Position numbers and translations under genes: made by a program. From Alphaproteobacteria bacterium (GTDB lineage: Bacteria > Pseudomonadota > Alphaproteobacteria > UBA6615): a stretch of DNA of 64,000 nucleotides. Shown here piece by piece: positions 34,778-44,578 of the stretch. Location of the stretch: contig JAKUPN010000003.1 of the NCBI GenBank assembly GCA_022449545.1, forward strand, positions 62,001-126,000, written 5' to 3'. The notes below the pieces were generated by a model, which worked only from the letters and a program-made list of their open reading frames with translations, searched no databases and was not told the origin of the DNA. Each line of letters opens with the position of its first letter. The stretch's first letter is position 1.

Positions 34778-35776
34778 ATGGCCGTCTACACAGACGTAAC
34801 ATTGTCAGATTTGAAAAGCTTTCTGGGCGAGTACGACGTAGGAATCGTATCGTCATACGAAGGGATTGCTCAAGGACAAGAAAATACAAATTATCATCTT
34901 CGTGTCAAAAAAAACGGTCAACGCCAGTTAACAAACTATATACTAACGATCTTTGAAAGAAGAGTAAGAAGCGAAGACTTACCATTTTTTCTTGATCTTA
35001 TGGAGCACCTAGCAAACCATAACATCCCTTGCCCTCGACCAATAAAAAGCAATGAAGGCCATCCAATTGGTGAGTTGAAAGGAAAACCTGCTGCAATTCT
35101 ATCGTTTGTTCCCGGTCTTAGTGTTGAAATAGGAAGCTCTTCAGAGTGTAGTGCCCTTGGTGAAGCTCTAGCTAATTTGCATCTAACTGCATATGGGTTT
35201 CCACAAAAAAGACCTAATAATATGTCATTAAATGAGTGGAGAAGACTATTAGAAGAATCAAAAAAAGTGATTCACTCTAACCAACCAGAAACATTATATA
35301 TGGTAGAGAAGGAGTTGGACTATTTGGAAAATTTCTGGCCCAAAAAACTGCCCTTTGGCCTAATTCATGCTGACCTTTTTCCAGATAATGTGTTTTTTAG
35401 AGATAACATGGTATCTGGCCTAATTGATTTTTATTTCGCATGTAACGATTTTTTATCTTATGACCTCAGTATTTGTTTAAACGCATGGTGCTTTGAAAGT
35501 AACGGAAAATATAATAACCAAAAAGGCCATTCATTTTTAAAGGCTTATAACACAATACGACCTTTAAATCATGAAGAGTATAATGCTTTGCCCATCCTTG
35601 CACGAGGTAGCGCGCTAAGGTTTGTTCTCACACGACTTTATGATAAAATATATAATAATTTTCATACATCAATCCGACCCAAGGATCCTTCAGAGTTTTT
35701 GAGTAGGCTTACATTCCACCAAAGAGTTCAAAGACCGGAAGTCTACGGACTTGAAGAGAAGTATATAATTAGATGA
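34778..35776 (+). CDS. thrB: Homoserine kinase, APH-fold type (ThrB)
   Basis: Phosphorylates homoserine for threonine synthesis; thrC is at 43005. This is the APH-fold type, not the GHMP type of E. coli. 332 residues: an N-terminal G-loop region [15 protein letters not shown], the catalytic loop [14 protein letters not shown] and the metal-binding Asp in [15 protein letters not shown] 17 bases after ispH; its end overlaps rnhA by 4 bases (ATGA). Confidence 0.95.
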   Translation: MAVYTDVTLSDLKSFLGEYDVGIVSSYEGIAQGQENTNYHLRVKKNGQRQLTNYILTIFERRVRSEDLPFFLDLMEHLANHNIPCPRPIKSNEGHPIGELKGKPAAILSFVPGLSVEIGSSSECSALGEALANLHLTAYGFPQKRPNNMSLNEWRRLLEESKKVIHSNQPETLYMVEKELDYLENFWPKKLPFGLIHADLFPDNVFFRDNMVSGLIDFYFACNDFLSYDLSICLNAWCFESNGKYNNQKGHSFLKAYNTIRPLNHEEYNALPILARGSALRFVLTRLYDKIYNNFHTSIRPKDPSEFLSRLTFHQRVQRPEVYGLEEKYIIR

Positions 35777-36231
35777 ATGATCTACCAAAAGTGGATATAT
35801 TTACAGATGGTGCCTGCTCAGGAAACCCTGGACCTGGAGGTTGGGGGGCCATCCTCAGATATAAAAGTCATGAATGTGAATTAATGAATGCGGAACTGGA
35901 AACAACTAATAATCGAATGGAGTTAACCGCAGCCATAGAGGCATTCGAAAGTCTTAAAAGACCATCATTTGCTAGTGTTTATACAGATAGTGTTTATTTA
36001 CGTGATGGTATTACAAAATGGATTTATAGATGGAAAGAAAATGGATGGAGAACAGCAGCAAAAAAACCAGTAAAAAATGTCGACTTATGGAAAAGACTAG
36101 ACACTGCCATAGCTCGTCATAAGGTTGAGTGGCATTGGGTAAAAGGCCATGCGGGTCATCCAGACAATGAAAGAGCTGACACTCTGGCCAGTCTAGCAAT
36201 GAGACAGAAAATCGACTCATCAATAATTTGA
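35773..36231 (+). CDS. rnhA: Ribonuclease HI
   Basis: Cleaves RNA in RNA:DNA hybrids. 152 residues, typical length. Catalytic residues are visible: Asp12 in [12 protein letters not shown], Glu50 in [10 protein letters not shown], Asp72 in VYTDSVYL and the C-terminal Asp in NERADTLA. It overlaps thrB by 4 bases, so its translation is coupled. With rnhB at 17419 the cell has both RNase H types. Confidence 0.98.
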   Translation: MNDLPKVDIFTDGACSGNPGPGGWGAILRYKSHECELMNAELETTNNRMELTAAIEAFESLKRPSFASVYTDSVYLRDGITKWIYRWKENGWRTAAKKPVKNVDLWKRLDTAIARHKVEWHWVKGHAGHPDNERADTLASLAMRQKIDSSII

Positions 36232-36355
36232 ATAAATCGTTTCCAGATGAATATTTATTTCTATCAATGATCTAGTCTACAGACAAAGCAGTTGAAAGCT
36301 ATATGCCCTACAGAATAAACTCATGCTTTAATTAGAAAATTTCTAAGTTTTTCAC

Positions 36356-36847
36356 TTATAACTTCTGAAGTCTTTCTAGAATACTTTCAGCCGAAGTTTC
36401 ACCGAACTTTCCTGCCTCTTCAACTACGACATCTTTTATTATTTCATTGTCAATAATCATTGCAAACCGTTTGCAGCGAATTCCTAAACCCGTGGCATTA
36501 AGGTCAAGCTCTAAACCTAGTTTCTTAGTATAGTCAGCCGCCCCATCAGCTAGCATTATAATTTTATCTCCTGTATTTTGGTCTTTTCCCCATGCATCCA
36601 TCACAAACACATCATTTACCGACATACAGGCTACTGTATCTATCCCTTTTGACTTTATTTTTTCTACGTTTTCTACGAAACCAGGAAGATGTCTTGCTGA
36701 ACAAGTAGGAGTAAATGCTCCTGGAACGGCAAACAAAACGACTCTTTTATTTTGAAACAGCTCTTTAATAGAGACAGGTTTAACTCCCTCCGACGTTTTG
36801 CAGCGTAGTTCTCCCTCAGGAATCTGATCTCCCACTTGTAAAGCCAT
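36356..36847 (-). CDS. Peroxiredoxin, Prx5 type
   Basis: Thiol peroxidase that reduces H2O2 or organic peroxides. 163 residues; the peroxidatic Cys49 sits in PGAFTPTCSARHLPGF, the Prx5/AhpC-TSA signature. A further Cys in GIRCKRFAM may resolve it. GAGGGG lies 8 bases before the ATG, a strong site. It converges on rnhA across a 124-base gap without a clear terminator. Thioredoxin or glutaredoxin as reductant cannot be decided. Confidence 0.94.
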   Translation of the reverse strand: MALQVGDQIPEGELRCKTSEGVKPVSIKELFQNKRVVLFAVPGAFTPTCSARHLPGFVENVEKIKSKGIDTVACMSVNDVFVMDAWGKDQNTGDKIIMLADGAADYTKKLGLELDLNATGLGIRCKRFAMIIDNEIIKDVVVEEAGKFGETSAESILERLQKL

Positions 36848-36969
36848 TGTAATTACCCCTCTAGTATTTAATGTTAATATTTCAAATTACTTGTCCAATT
36901 AAAACAAATAATTTTAATCAATTGCATTGAATCAAAGCATTTATCTTTAATTATTAAATACTTTCTCAC

Positions 36970-39108
36970 TTATTCTTTAGGTGTTTTTACTTTTTTATAT
37001 CCTGTTCGTTCAACTGCAGAAAATAGACCTCTTACAGATAAAAGTTCCGGTAAGATAAATCCGCTTTTTAAGCCTGGTCCATAAACGACGTTAAATGGCA
37101 CACCAAATCGATTAAATGTAGATAAATACTCAGTTATTTTTAAATCTGGCTTTGTCCAGTCAGCTCGCATAGCTATAACTTCATCATTCTTAATAAATTT
37201 TTTGACTTCCTTGGTTTGAAAAACTCGTTGCTTGTTTAACTGGCATGTAATGCACCACTTAGCAGTAACGTCCACAATCACTGTCTTGCCATCCATTAGA
37301 TGTTGATTGATAGAGGAATAATTAAATTTATCCCAATTAGATGTTGCGCCATTTCGAGCTATTGTTTCGACTAAACTAAATGAAGATAAAACTCTTGGCG
37401 TCAAGAAAGAAAAGCATATTATTATAAGAACAGTCATATAAATTATCTTCTGATTAACGAATTTTAGTCGGTTTTTTAGTTTTAAAAGTAAAATTATCAG
37501 CCCCATTAAAGCTCCTACTAGGTAAGCCGCTTCATTAGAAACTTGGTAGTTGATTATAGTTAAAAACCAAATTGTCGTACCAAGAAGACAAAAGCCTAGG
37601 ATTGTTTTAATCCAAATCATCCAAGAACCCGGTTTAGGTAACTTATTAGATAAACCAGGGAAAAGACCGATTAGTATAAATGGAAAAGCCATTCCTAACC
37701 CAAGAAAAACAAAAATAGTTAAAGTTTCTGGAACACTCCCAGCGAGTGCAAAACTAACTGATGTGCCCACAAAAGGTGCAGTGCAGGGAGTTGCTAATAT
37801 TGTGGCAAATGCTCCTTGAAAAAAACTGCCCGAAGCATTTCTACTATCACTAACGTCTAGTGAAAATTTTATTATTCTGGCGGGTAAATTTATTTCGAAA
37901 AAACCCCACAGATTAGCAGCAAAAAGAGTAAGAATTATAATTATTGAGATAATAAATAAAGGCTGCTGAAACTGAATGCCCCAGCCAAAGGTATAGCCAG
38001 CAGCTTTTAATATTGTCGCACTCAAACCAATAATTAAAAACGAAAATATAATTCCTAAGGATGTTATAAAGAAACTTGAACGAATTCTTTTTCTGCTTTC
38101 TCCAATGGAATTTATCACAGACAAAAGTTTTATTGATAAAACAGGAAAGACGCATGGCATAAGGTTTAAAATCAAACCTCCGCAAAAAGCTATAAAAACC
38201 ATAGAAACAAACTTAAAACTAAGCCCTAATAACCCATTAGTCTTAATTAAATCATTCTGTATTTTTATATAAGATTGAACACTCCTGTTACCATCAACTA
38301 ATGTTAACGTTACATTTGATAGGTAGTCAGTGGGCTTATCAGAATTTTCTCTGTCTTCTTCAAGTCTCCATTCTGCAACTAATAATTTACCGTCATTTAA
38401 AATCTGTGATTGTTGTCTAATAACTTTTAATTTGTTTTGAGTTTCTACAAAAAATTGAGGCTTATCGAAAACAAAACTAGAACTGTGTACAGTTTTTAAA
38501 ATAGAACCTTTTTGGGTATAAGATGTGATCTTTAATCCGTCTGATTTTTCTTTGCCAGGCACTAAATTTTTATACTTACGGATTAATTCAGCATGCTCAG
38601 TTTCTGAACTTTTTCCCGATGGTAAATACAGATCAAGTATCATTGAATGCGGAATACATACGTCTTCACAAACGAGAATGTTTAGAAGAACTCGTATGTC
38701 TATAGCTTCTCCTATGTTTTCTGGTTCTATTTGGATAGGAAAAACAACTTCATCTTTATAGCCATTCATTTTTAATCCCTCATAATTAAATCGCGAGGGA
38801 GCCGGCCATTCAAGATTTGACGATTTCAGATTCGAGCTCTCGTCAAAGTCTAATTTTGGAGGCATTCCAGATTCGCCAGGAGATCTCCAATAGGTTTTCC
38901 AACCTTGATGCAGTTTCACTTCAATCCCAATTAAGATCACATTGTGATTGCCAACTGCATTTACAGAAGATAATAACCTTGCTTTTGCTTTGGTACCAAC
39001 ATTCCATTTACTAGAAGCTTCGTAGGAATGTACGTTATTAATAAAAACAACCAGTGATAGTATAGCAATAACACAAATTTTAATGTTGTTTTTCAATAGC
39101 TTGACCAT
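36970..39108 (-). CDS. DsbD/ScsB-type thiol:disulfide interchange protein
   Basis: Inner-membrane protein that carries reducing power from cytoplasmic thioredoxin to the periplasm. 712 residues: a signal peptide (cut near residue 28), a large periplasmic N-terminal domain with LVCEDVCIPH, eight or nine membrane helices with the CcdA-like MPCVFPVLSIK and ATPCTAPFVG cysteines, then a C-terminal thioredoxin domain with WCITCQLN. The long N-terminal part is like ScsB rather than classical DsbD. It follows the peroxiredoxin region, suggesting redox defence, although the 122-base gap argues against a shared operon. Confidence 0.9.
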   Translation of the reverse strand: MVKLLKNNIKICVIAILSLVVFINNVHSYEASSKWNVGTKAKARLLSSVNAVGNHNVILIGIEVKLHQGWKTYWRSPGESGMPPKLDFDESSNLKSSNLEWPAPSRFNYEGLKMNGYKDEVVFPIQIEPENIGEAIDIRVLLNILVCEDVCIPHSMILDLYLPSGKSSETEHAELIRKYKNLVPGKEKSDGLKITSYTQKGSILKTVHSSSFVFDKPQFFVETQNKLKVIRQQSQILNDGKLLVAEWRLEEDRENSDKPTDYLSNVTLTLVDGNRSVQSYIKIQNDLIKTNGLLGLSFKFVSMVFIAFCGGLILNLMPCVFPVLSIKLLSVINSIGESRKRIRSSFFITSLGIIFSFLIIGLSATILKAAGYTFGWGIQFQQPLFIISIIIILTLFAANLWGFFEINLPARIIKFSLDVSDSRNASGSFFQGAFATILATPCTAPFVGTSVSFALAGSVPETLTIFVFLGLGMAFPFILIGLFPGLSNKLPKPGSWMIWIKTILGFCLLGTTIWFLTIINYQVSNEAAYLVGALMGLIILLLKLKNRLKFVNQKIIYMTVLIIICFSFLTPRVLSSFSLVETIARNGATSNWDKFNYSSINQHLMDGKTVIVDVTAKWCITCQLNKQRVFQTKEVKKFIKNDEVIAMRADWTKPDLKITEYLSTFNRFGVPFNVVYGPGLKSGFILPELLSVRGLFSAVERTGYKKVKTPKE

Positions 39109-39288
39109 ATTCGAGTATTTTCAGTTCCTATAAAACAAACTTAATTAAGCGTTGACAACGCAAGAAAATGTGTACTTTTTCTTAATAATTAGTCATACGC
39201 AGATAATTTAAGTTTTAGCTAAACTGAATTAATCATGCTGACAAGAACTAATGATTATAAAATAGATATCTTTTGAACAGTTTATATT

Positions 39289-39861
39289 ATGTATGACGAA
39301 AAAAATCATTCTTATCTCGAAGGACAGCTGTTGATAGCAACGCCTTCAATGACTGATCCTCGTTTTGAGAAAGCAGTTATACTTATCTGTGCCCATAACA
39401 CAGAAGGAGCAATGGGAATTATAATTAATAAGTTATTTACTGATATCGACTTTAAGGAACTACTTTCAGAATTAGAGATTACTTCCAAAGAATATACAGA
39501 GAAATTGGACATTTATTTTGGCGGGCCAGTTGAATTAGGGCATGGTTTTGTTCTGCACAGTAAAGAGACTTTATTCGAAGGGTCATTCCCTATTAATGAC
39601 CATATCTCATTGAATACTTCTATCGATATGATCAGGCGGCTGGCAACAGGAAATGGGCCTGAAAATGCACTATTAGCACTTGGTTATGCCGGATGGGGAG
39701 CTGGACAGCTTGAAGAAGAGCTAATCCAAAATTCTTGGCTACACGCTCCTTATAATACGTCACTAGTTTTTTGTACTAACATAAAAGATAAGTGGCAAAA
39801 TGCGCTAAATAGTATTGGGGTAAAGTTGTCAACTCTATCTGACACAATAGGCCGAGCTTAA
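39289..39861 (+). CDS. YqgE/AlgH family protein (UPF0301)
   Basis: 190-residue soluble protein of the UPF0301 family: YLEGQLLIATPSMTDPRFEKAVI, then GAMGIIINK, FGGPVELGHGFVLHS, and LGYAGWGAGQLEEELIQNSWL. Members are tied to alginate regulation in Pseudomonas, but the biochemical role is unknown. The gap to dsbD (39109-39288) is AT-rich and holds a perfect small dyad GCGTTGACAACGC at 39149-39161; divergent promoters are expected here. Confidence 0.93.
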   Translation: MYDEKNHSYLEGQLLIATPSMTDPRFEKAVILICAHNTEGAMGIIINKLFTDIDFKELLSELEITSKEYTEKLDIYFGGPVELGHGFVLHSKETLFEGSFPINDHISLNTSIDMIRRLATGNGPENALLALGYAGWGAGQLEEELIQNSWLHAPYNTSLVFCTNIKDKWQNALNSIGVKLSTLSDTIGRA

Positions 39862-39877
39862 ATTAATAATTTTTGAA

Positions 39878-41071
39878 TCAATTATACTCCCTTATTTTTA
39901 GACATATGATCATAAAAATAAAAAAAGTTGAAACTAGAGCTGCTAAAACTCCCGAATAAAAAAAGGATTGACCAAGTGAGGTCCATTTAATTATTGGAAG
40001 ACTATAAAGAGGAGATGTAAATTGTCCGAGAAAAAAAGCTGCAGTTAAACAACTTAAGGCACGCCCACGAAAAATGGGAGCCGATCGCGCCAATATAACT
40101 AATGTAGCATTTGGTAGGAAAGCCCCCACTGAAAAACCACCTATCAGTAATGCGATTACTACATCATATATATCTGTTGAGGTGCTAATTAAAATATAGC
40201 AGATACTTATATCAGCAAAAACTAAAGCAAATAATAAAGAAACACCAAATTGGCGCCTAAGCCATGGAAATATCAAAGAAGAGATTCCTCCACTAAGGCT
40301 AAACAATCCCACAGCCAAGCCGGCTTCAAAAGGACTCAGCACGTCAATATCTACAAGAAAGAAGGGGATCTGAGATGGCACCATAAAAAGAAGCACCATG
40401 GCTAGAAAAGTAAGAATATAAATGCCAAAAATAATTAGAAAATCTTTTCTGGAAGTTTCTTTCGAAGAAATTTGAGAGCTTTTATCTTGAGTAGTATCAG
40501 GTTCATACAAGCTAACTACTATTGGAACAACTAAAACTAATGCAACCCCAAACACTACAAAAGTCGCACGCCAATCAATTTCAGCTAATAAGCCAGCAAG
40601 AAAAGTATATATAAGTGTTCCAAAAGAAATTGAGGCACTTTGATATCCTGCAACTTTATTTCGCTCTTCCCCTGAATAATAATCCCCAATTAGAGCAGTA
40701 ACACTCGTAAGAATACCAACAAGAAAAATACCCAAAATAGCTCTGCTTATAAGTATTGCCGTAAGTGTTTCTAGAACCAAACCAGATAGGCCAGAAAAAC
40801 CGAAGCCAACAATACTAAATATAAGGGTTTTACGACGGCCATATTTATCAACAATTAGTCCTACAAATGGGCCAAATAATGCCAGAAAAAGCATTGGTAT
40901 AGTTAAAACTAGCCGGGACAAAAGCTGCGCATTTTCCACATTCGAAAATTCCGCATACAAGTCAGGTAATCCTGGAGCTATAACAGAAGAAAGGAAGGCA
41001 ATACTGCTTGTTAGTAAAATAGTTAACATACGAAAACGCGGGCTAACTAGTTTAGAAAACAGTAGGCGCAT
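39878..41071 (-). CDS. MFS transporter (12 membrane segments)
   Basis: 397-residue major facilitator with about 12 hydrophobic helices and the loop-2 motif GLIVDKYGRRKTL. The middle loop is short and polar (about residues 195-210). Pattern resembles drug-efflux (DHA1) members, but the substrate is not readable. It converges on yqgE with only 16 bases between stops. The upstream gap to the GNAT gene is 37 bases, so it may be the last gene of the thrC-M16-GNAT transcript. Confidence 0.88.
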   Translation of the reverse strand: MRLLFSKLVSPRFRMLTILLTSSIAFLSSVIAPGLPDLYAEFSNVENAQLLSRLVLTIPMLFLALFGPFVGLIVDKYGRRKTLIFSIVGFGFSGLSGLVLETLTAILISRAILGIFLVGILTSVTALIGDYYSGEERNKVAGYQSASISFGTLIYTFLAGLLAEIDWRATFVVFGVALVLVVPIVVSLYEPDTTQDKSSQISSKETSRKDFLIIFGIYILTFLAMVLLFMVPSQIPFFLVDIDVLSPFEAGLAVGLFSLSGGISSLIFPWLRRQFGVSLLFALVFADISICYILISTSTDIYDVVIALLIGGFSVGAFLPNATLVILARSAPIFRGRALSCLTAAFFLGQFTSPLYSLPIIKWTSLGQSFFYSGVLAALVSTFFIFMIICLKIREYN

Positions 41072-41108
41072 ATTTAAAGTTGAGAAACTAATAAGGGCAT
41101 ATATTCAG

Positions 41109-41702
41109 TCAAGACACTCTCCTATAGTCTTCTCCTAATAATGAGAAGAGAAGGTGATCATGCCATTTCCCATTTATTTTCATATATTTTTGCGCATATC
41201 CATCCTGATTGAAACCTGATCTAACAAGCAACCTCTTGCTTGCTTGATTATGTGGTAAGCAAGCCGCCTCAACTCGGTGAAGCTGTAGATCATCAAAACA
41301 GAAGCAATTTATAAGGTTTAAAGCCTCAGTCATATAACCCTTACGACTATGTGGTTTTCCAATCCAATATCCTAGAGTACCGCACTGAGAAACCCCTCTA
41401 CGAAGATTCGAAAGACTAATACCCCCAAGAAGAGTTTCATCGTCATTTCGGAAAATAAAAAAGCTACTGCCTGAATGATCTCGCCACTCACTTGAATGGC
41501 GGCTTAAATAACGAGAAAAAGCTTCATATGACAATGCATCAGGCGGCCACGTAGGTTCCCATGGCTCAAGAAAATCACGACTAATTGAACGTACTTCGAC
41601 ATATGCCCTCCAATCAGATTCTTTAGGAGGTCTCAAAAAAACCCTTTGGCCATTTAACCGTATATTTTTATTAGATGATGATAAACTTTTAAAAAGACGC
41701 AT
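41109..41702 (-). CDS. GNAT N-acetyltransferase, RimJ-like
   Basis: Likely acetylates the N-terminus of a protein (RimJ/RimL group). 197 residues from the ATG at 41702; the frame upstream overlaps the M16 gene. Motifs: VFLRPPKESDWRAYVEVRS, GTLGYWIGKPHSRKGYMTEAL (acetyl-CoA loop), and AACLPHNQASKRLLVRSGF. thrC-M16 protease-GNAT is a conserved alphaproteobacterial order. Substrate not known. Confidence 0.9.
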   Translation of the reverse strand: MRLFKSLSSSNKNIRLNGQRVFLRPPKESDWRAYVEVRSISRDFLEPWEPTWPPDALSYEAFSRYLSRHSSEWRDHSGSSFFIFRNDDETLLGGISLSNLRRGVSQCGTLGYWIGKPHSRKGYMTEALNLINCFCFDDLQLHRVEAACLPHNQASKRLLVRSGFNQDGYAQKYMKINGKWHDHLLFSLLGEDYRRVS

Positions 41703-41721
41703 GAGAAAAACTTCTTTTTCT

Positions 41722-42987
41722 TTAAGCCGCCAAACGTTCCGCAATAGTATCAATTTGTTCCAAATTAGCTATTGGCCCAACTGCAGCTATTACGGGAGAA
41801 TTATTAAAAATATCTTTAGCTAAATTAGAAATTTGCATTACGTCTATTGAATCCAAGTGAGCTACCACCTCTTCGAGAGGTATAACACGTCCAAAAATTA
41901 AGATATGTTGAGCAATTTGTTCACATCTAGCCCCAGTTGATTCAAGAGCCATCAAAAGACTTGATTTTATCTGTGCACGCGCTCTCTCTACTTCCTCTAT
42001 CTTAAGGCTATCTGATAGTCCTCTTATCTGATTACATAAGGCAGGAATTAACTCTTTAATTTCATTATTACCTGTTCCAGCGTAGACACCAAAGAGCCCA
42101 ATATCTGAATATGAAGACATAAAAGAATCAATAGAATAAGCAAGACCTCGCTTTTCTCGAATATCTTGAAACAATCGTGAAGACATCCCTCCCCCCAATA
42201 AATTTGATAAGACTGACATAGCATAAAAATCTGAGGAACCAATGGCTGGTCCAGAAAAACCAAATATAAGGTGGATCTGTTCTAAATCTCTATATTCTCT
42301 ATGTTCACCGCCTGAAAAGATACCGTCTAAAACGCTCGCTTGCTTGCCTGCCTTTATATTACCAAAGTACCTTTCGCACTTGTCTACTAGTTCTTGGTGA
42401 TGAATATTACCGGCAGCAGCAACAACCATAGACGATCCCTGATAGTGCCTCTCAAGAAACCCTCTAATTTTTTTACCTGTTAGATCACTTACAGTTTTTG
42501 GTTTTCCCAGTACTGGCCTACCCAATGGCTGATTAGGAAAAGCTGTTGACTGAAAATGATCAAAAATTACGTCATCAGGTGAATCAAGAGTTTGTCCTAT
42601 TTCTTGCAGTATAACCGCTCTCTCCTTATCTATTTCAGAGCTGTTAAACACCGAGTTTTGAACTATATCTGAAATAACATCTAAAGCGAGGGAGTAATCC
42701 TTTTTTAGGACTTTTGCATAAAAAGCTGTCATTTCTCTGGAAGTGTAGGCATTTATAGAGCCTCCTACAGATTCAATTTCCTCAACTATATCCTTGGACG
42801 TTCGTCGTTCTGTCCCCTTAAACAACATATGCTCTAAAAAATGTGCTACCCCGTTTTCTGAAGACCTTTCATACCTTGCGCCTGCACGCACCCATAAACC
42901 GAGAGAGATTGATTCAACATTGGATATTCTGTCACTTACCACAGTAAGACCATTAGGTAATTTACTTATATTAATTTCTCTATTCAT
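41722..42987 (-). CDS. M16-family zinc metallopeptidase (processing peptidase-like)
   Basis: Related to the mitochondrial processing peptidase beta subunit. About 421 residues: the inverted zinc motif HFLEH (residues 49-53), a distal Glu in ERAVILQEI near 128, and a second lobe with SSRLFQDIREKRGLAYSI. No signal peptide, so probably cytoplasmic or membrane-facing. Start is ATG at 42987; a GTG directly before it is possible. It follows thrC by 17 bases. Confidence 0.93.
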   Translation of the reverse strand: MNREINISKLPNGLTVVSDRISNVESISLGLWVRAGARYERSSENGVAHFLEHMLFKGTERRTSKDIVEEIESVGGSINAYTSREMTAFYAKVLKKDYSLALDVISDIVQNSVFNSSEIDKERAVILQEIGQTLDSPDDVIFDHFQSTAFPNQPLGRPVLGKPKTVSDLTGKKIRGFLERHYQGSSMVVAAAGNIHHQELVDKCERYFGNIKAGKQASVLDGIFSGGEHREYRDLEQIHLIFGFSGPAIGSSDFYAMSVLSNLLGGGMSSRLFQDIREKRGLAYSIDSFMSSYSDIGLFGVYAGTGNNEIKELIPALCNQIRGLSDSLKIEEVERARAQIKSSLLMALESTGARCEQIAQHILIFGRVIPLEEVVAHLDSIDVMQISNLAKDIFNNSPVIAAVGPIANLEQIDTIAERLAA

Positions 42988-43004
42988 CACTCAGTCCCGT
43001 TAGA

Positions 43005-44408
43005 CTACAAATTTTTACTAGACATTACATCTCTAATATAACTCTCAACTGCACCAAGATTATTCTTTAATTTAATAAATCTCTCTTCCCTGTCATATAA
43101 ATCGCTGAGAAAATCGGGTAAACTAGGATTAATTCCTGTAGCTTGCTTTACTGCAGCAGGAAACTTTGCGGGATGTGCTGTCGCTAAAACCACATTCAAA
43201 GTTTTACTATTTTTTAATTGTTTCAAAGCACCAAGCCCAACAGCCGTATGAGGATCAACCAAAACACCCTTATCATCATATAGTTGTTTGATCGCCAATA
43301 GAGTACCCTCGTCATCAGTTCGGTATCCTGAAAAAATATCGTTAGCTAAAGCATGAATTTTATTTCCTCCTGGAAGTGTTCCTTCCTCTCGAAACATTTT
43401 TATAGAATTTGAAACAGCCTCACCATCACGATCGTAGAAATCAAACAAAAGTCGTTCAAAATTACTCGAGACTTGAATGTCCATACTTGGAGATAGTGAT
43501 GCTTTAACAGGCATGATTGACATATCACCCGTTTCAAAAAATCGAGTAAGAATATCATTATGGTTTGATGCAACAACTAATCTAGAGGCGTTTAATCCCA
43601 TCTGTATTGCCGAGTAACCTGCGTATACATTTCCAAAGTTTCCAGTTGGAACTATAAAAGAGATTGGCCGCTCGTATTTGTTAAGCCTAGAAACAGCAAA
43701 GAAGTAATAGACTATTTGAACCATCACTCGTGCCCAATTAATTGAATTTACAGCAGAAAGATTTAGATCATCACGAAATATTTCATCATTAAACATTCCT
43801 TTTACTAAATCCTGGCAATCATCAAATGTTCCTTCAATAGCTATATTGTGTACGTTTGAATCTAATACCGTAGTCATCTGCCTTCGTTGAACATCTGATA
43901 CTCTCCCAAGCGGATGGAGCATAAAAATATGCAAATTATCACGACCTTTGCATGCTTCTATTGCGGCCGAACCCGTATCTCCTGATGTTGCGCCAATTAT
44001 CGTTAGCCGTTTATCCCTCTTAGTGAGTATGTGCTCAAACATTCGCCCTAAAAACTGCAAAGCAAAATCCTTGAAGGCTAGAGTTGGGCCATGAAATAAC
44101 TCAAGCAGCCAAGTATTACTGTCTATTTGAACCAAAGGAGCTACAGATGGCTGTTTAAAAGATTTATAACTATCGTTGATTAAACTTTTAAGTTTTATAT
44201 CTTCAATGCAATTCTCCTCTATAAAAGGACGTATGATTTCAAATGCTAAATCGGAATAGTCGATATCCTTATTAAATACATGATGATTTACAGCCATTTG
44301 GGGCCATACTTCAGGAACATATAAGCCTCCATCATTAGCAAGCCCCGTGAGCACAACATCTTCAAACTCTAATATTGGTGAACCAATTCTCGTACTTATA
44401 TAATGCAA
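43005..44408 (-). CDS. thrC: Threonine synthase
   Basis: PLP enzyme converting O-phosphohomoserine to threonine. 467 residues: TRIGSPILEFEDVVLTGLANDGGLYVPE at the N-terminus and the PLP Lys in LAFKDFALQFLG; PTGNFGNVYAGY also conserved. The start is TTG at 44408, with AGGAG 9 bases upstream; it gives the expected short N-terminus. A 170-base AT-rich gap precedes it, with an imperfect TTATCTA inverted repeat of doubtful meaning. Confidence 0.96.
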   Translation of the reverse strand: MHYISTRIGSPILEFEDVVLTGLANDGGLYVPEVWPQMAVNHHVFNKDIDYSDLAFEIIRPFIEENCIEDIKLKSLINDSYKSFKQPSVAPLVQIDSNTWLLELFHGPTLAFKDFALQFLGRMFEHILTKRDKRLTIIGATSGDTGSAAIEACKGRDNLHIFMLHPLGRVSDVQRRQMTTVLDSNVHNIAIEGTFDDCQDLVKGMFNDEIFRDDLNLSAVNSINWARVMVQIVYYFFAVSRLNKYERPISFIVPTGNFGNVYAGYSAIQMGLNASRLVVASNHNDILTRFFETGDMSIMPVKASLSPSMDIQVSSNFERLLFDFYDRDGEAVSNSIKMFREEGTLPGGNKIHALANDIFSGYRTDDEGTLLAIKQLYDDKGVLVDPHTAVGLGALKQLKNSKTLNVVLATAHPAKFPAAVKQATGINPSLPDFLSDLYDREERFIKLKNNLGAVESYIRDVMSSKNL

Positions 44409-44578
44409 GCTTTTTAGCTCCTAAAAATTCTTAAATACATTCATCAACAATTGACGAACAAAAAACAAACTAGAAAAAAGATGCTGCTATTAATTATCTA
44501 ATAAAAAATCTTATCCTTATTAATAGATAAAATTAAAGTCTTGAATCTACCACAAACTTCTAACCGCTTGAAAATAAT

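Noticed and set aside
39149-39161. GCGTTGACAACGC dyad as operator or promoter
   Set aside because: It contains a perfect TTGACA, but no fitting -10 box lies at 16-18 bases; the stem is only 5 bp.
44490-44540. Imperfect TTATCTA inverted repeat between the M32 gene and thrC
   Set aside because: Very AT-rich, with unequal arms; expected by chance in such sequence and without promoter boxes at the right place.
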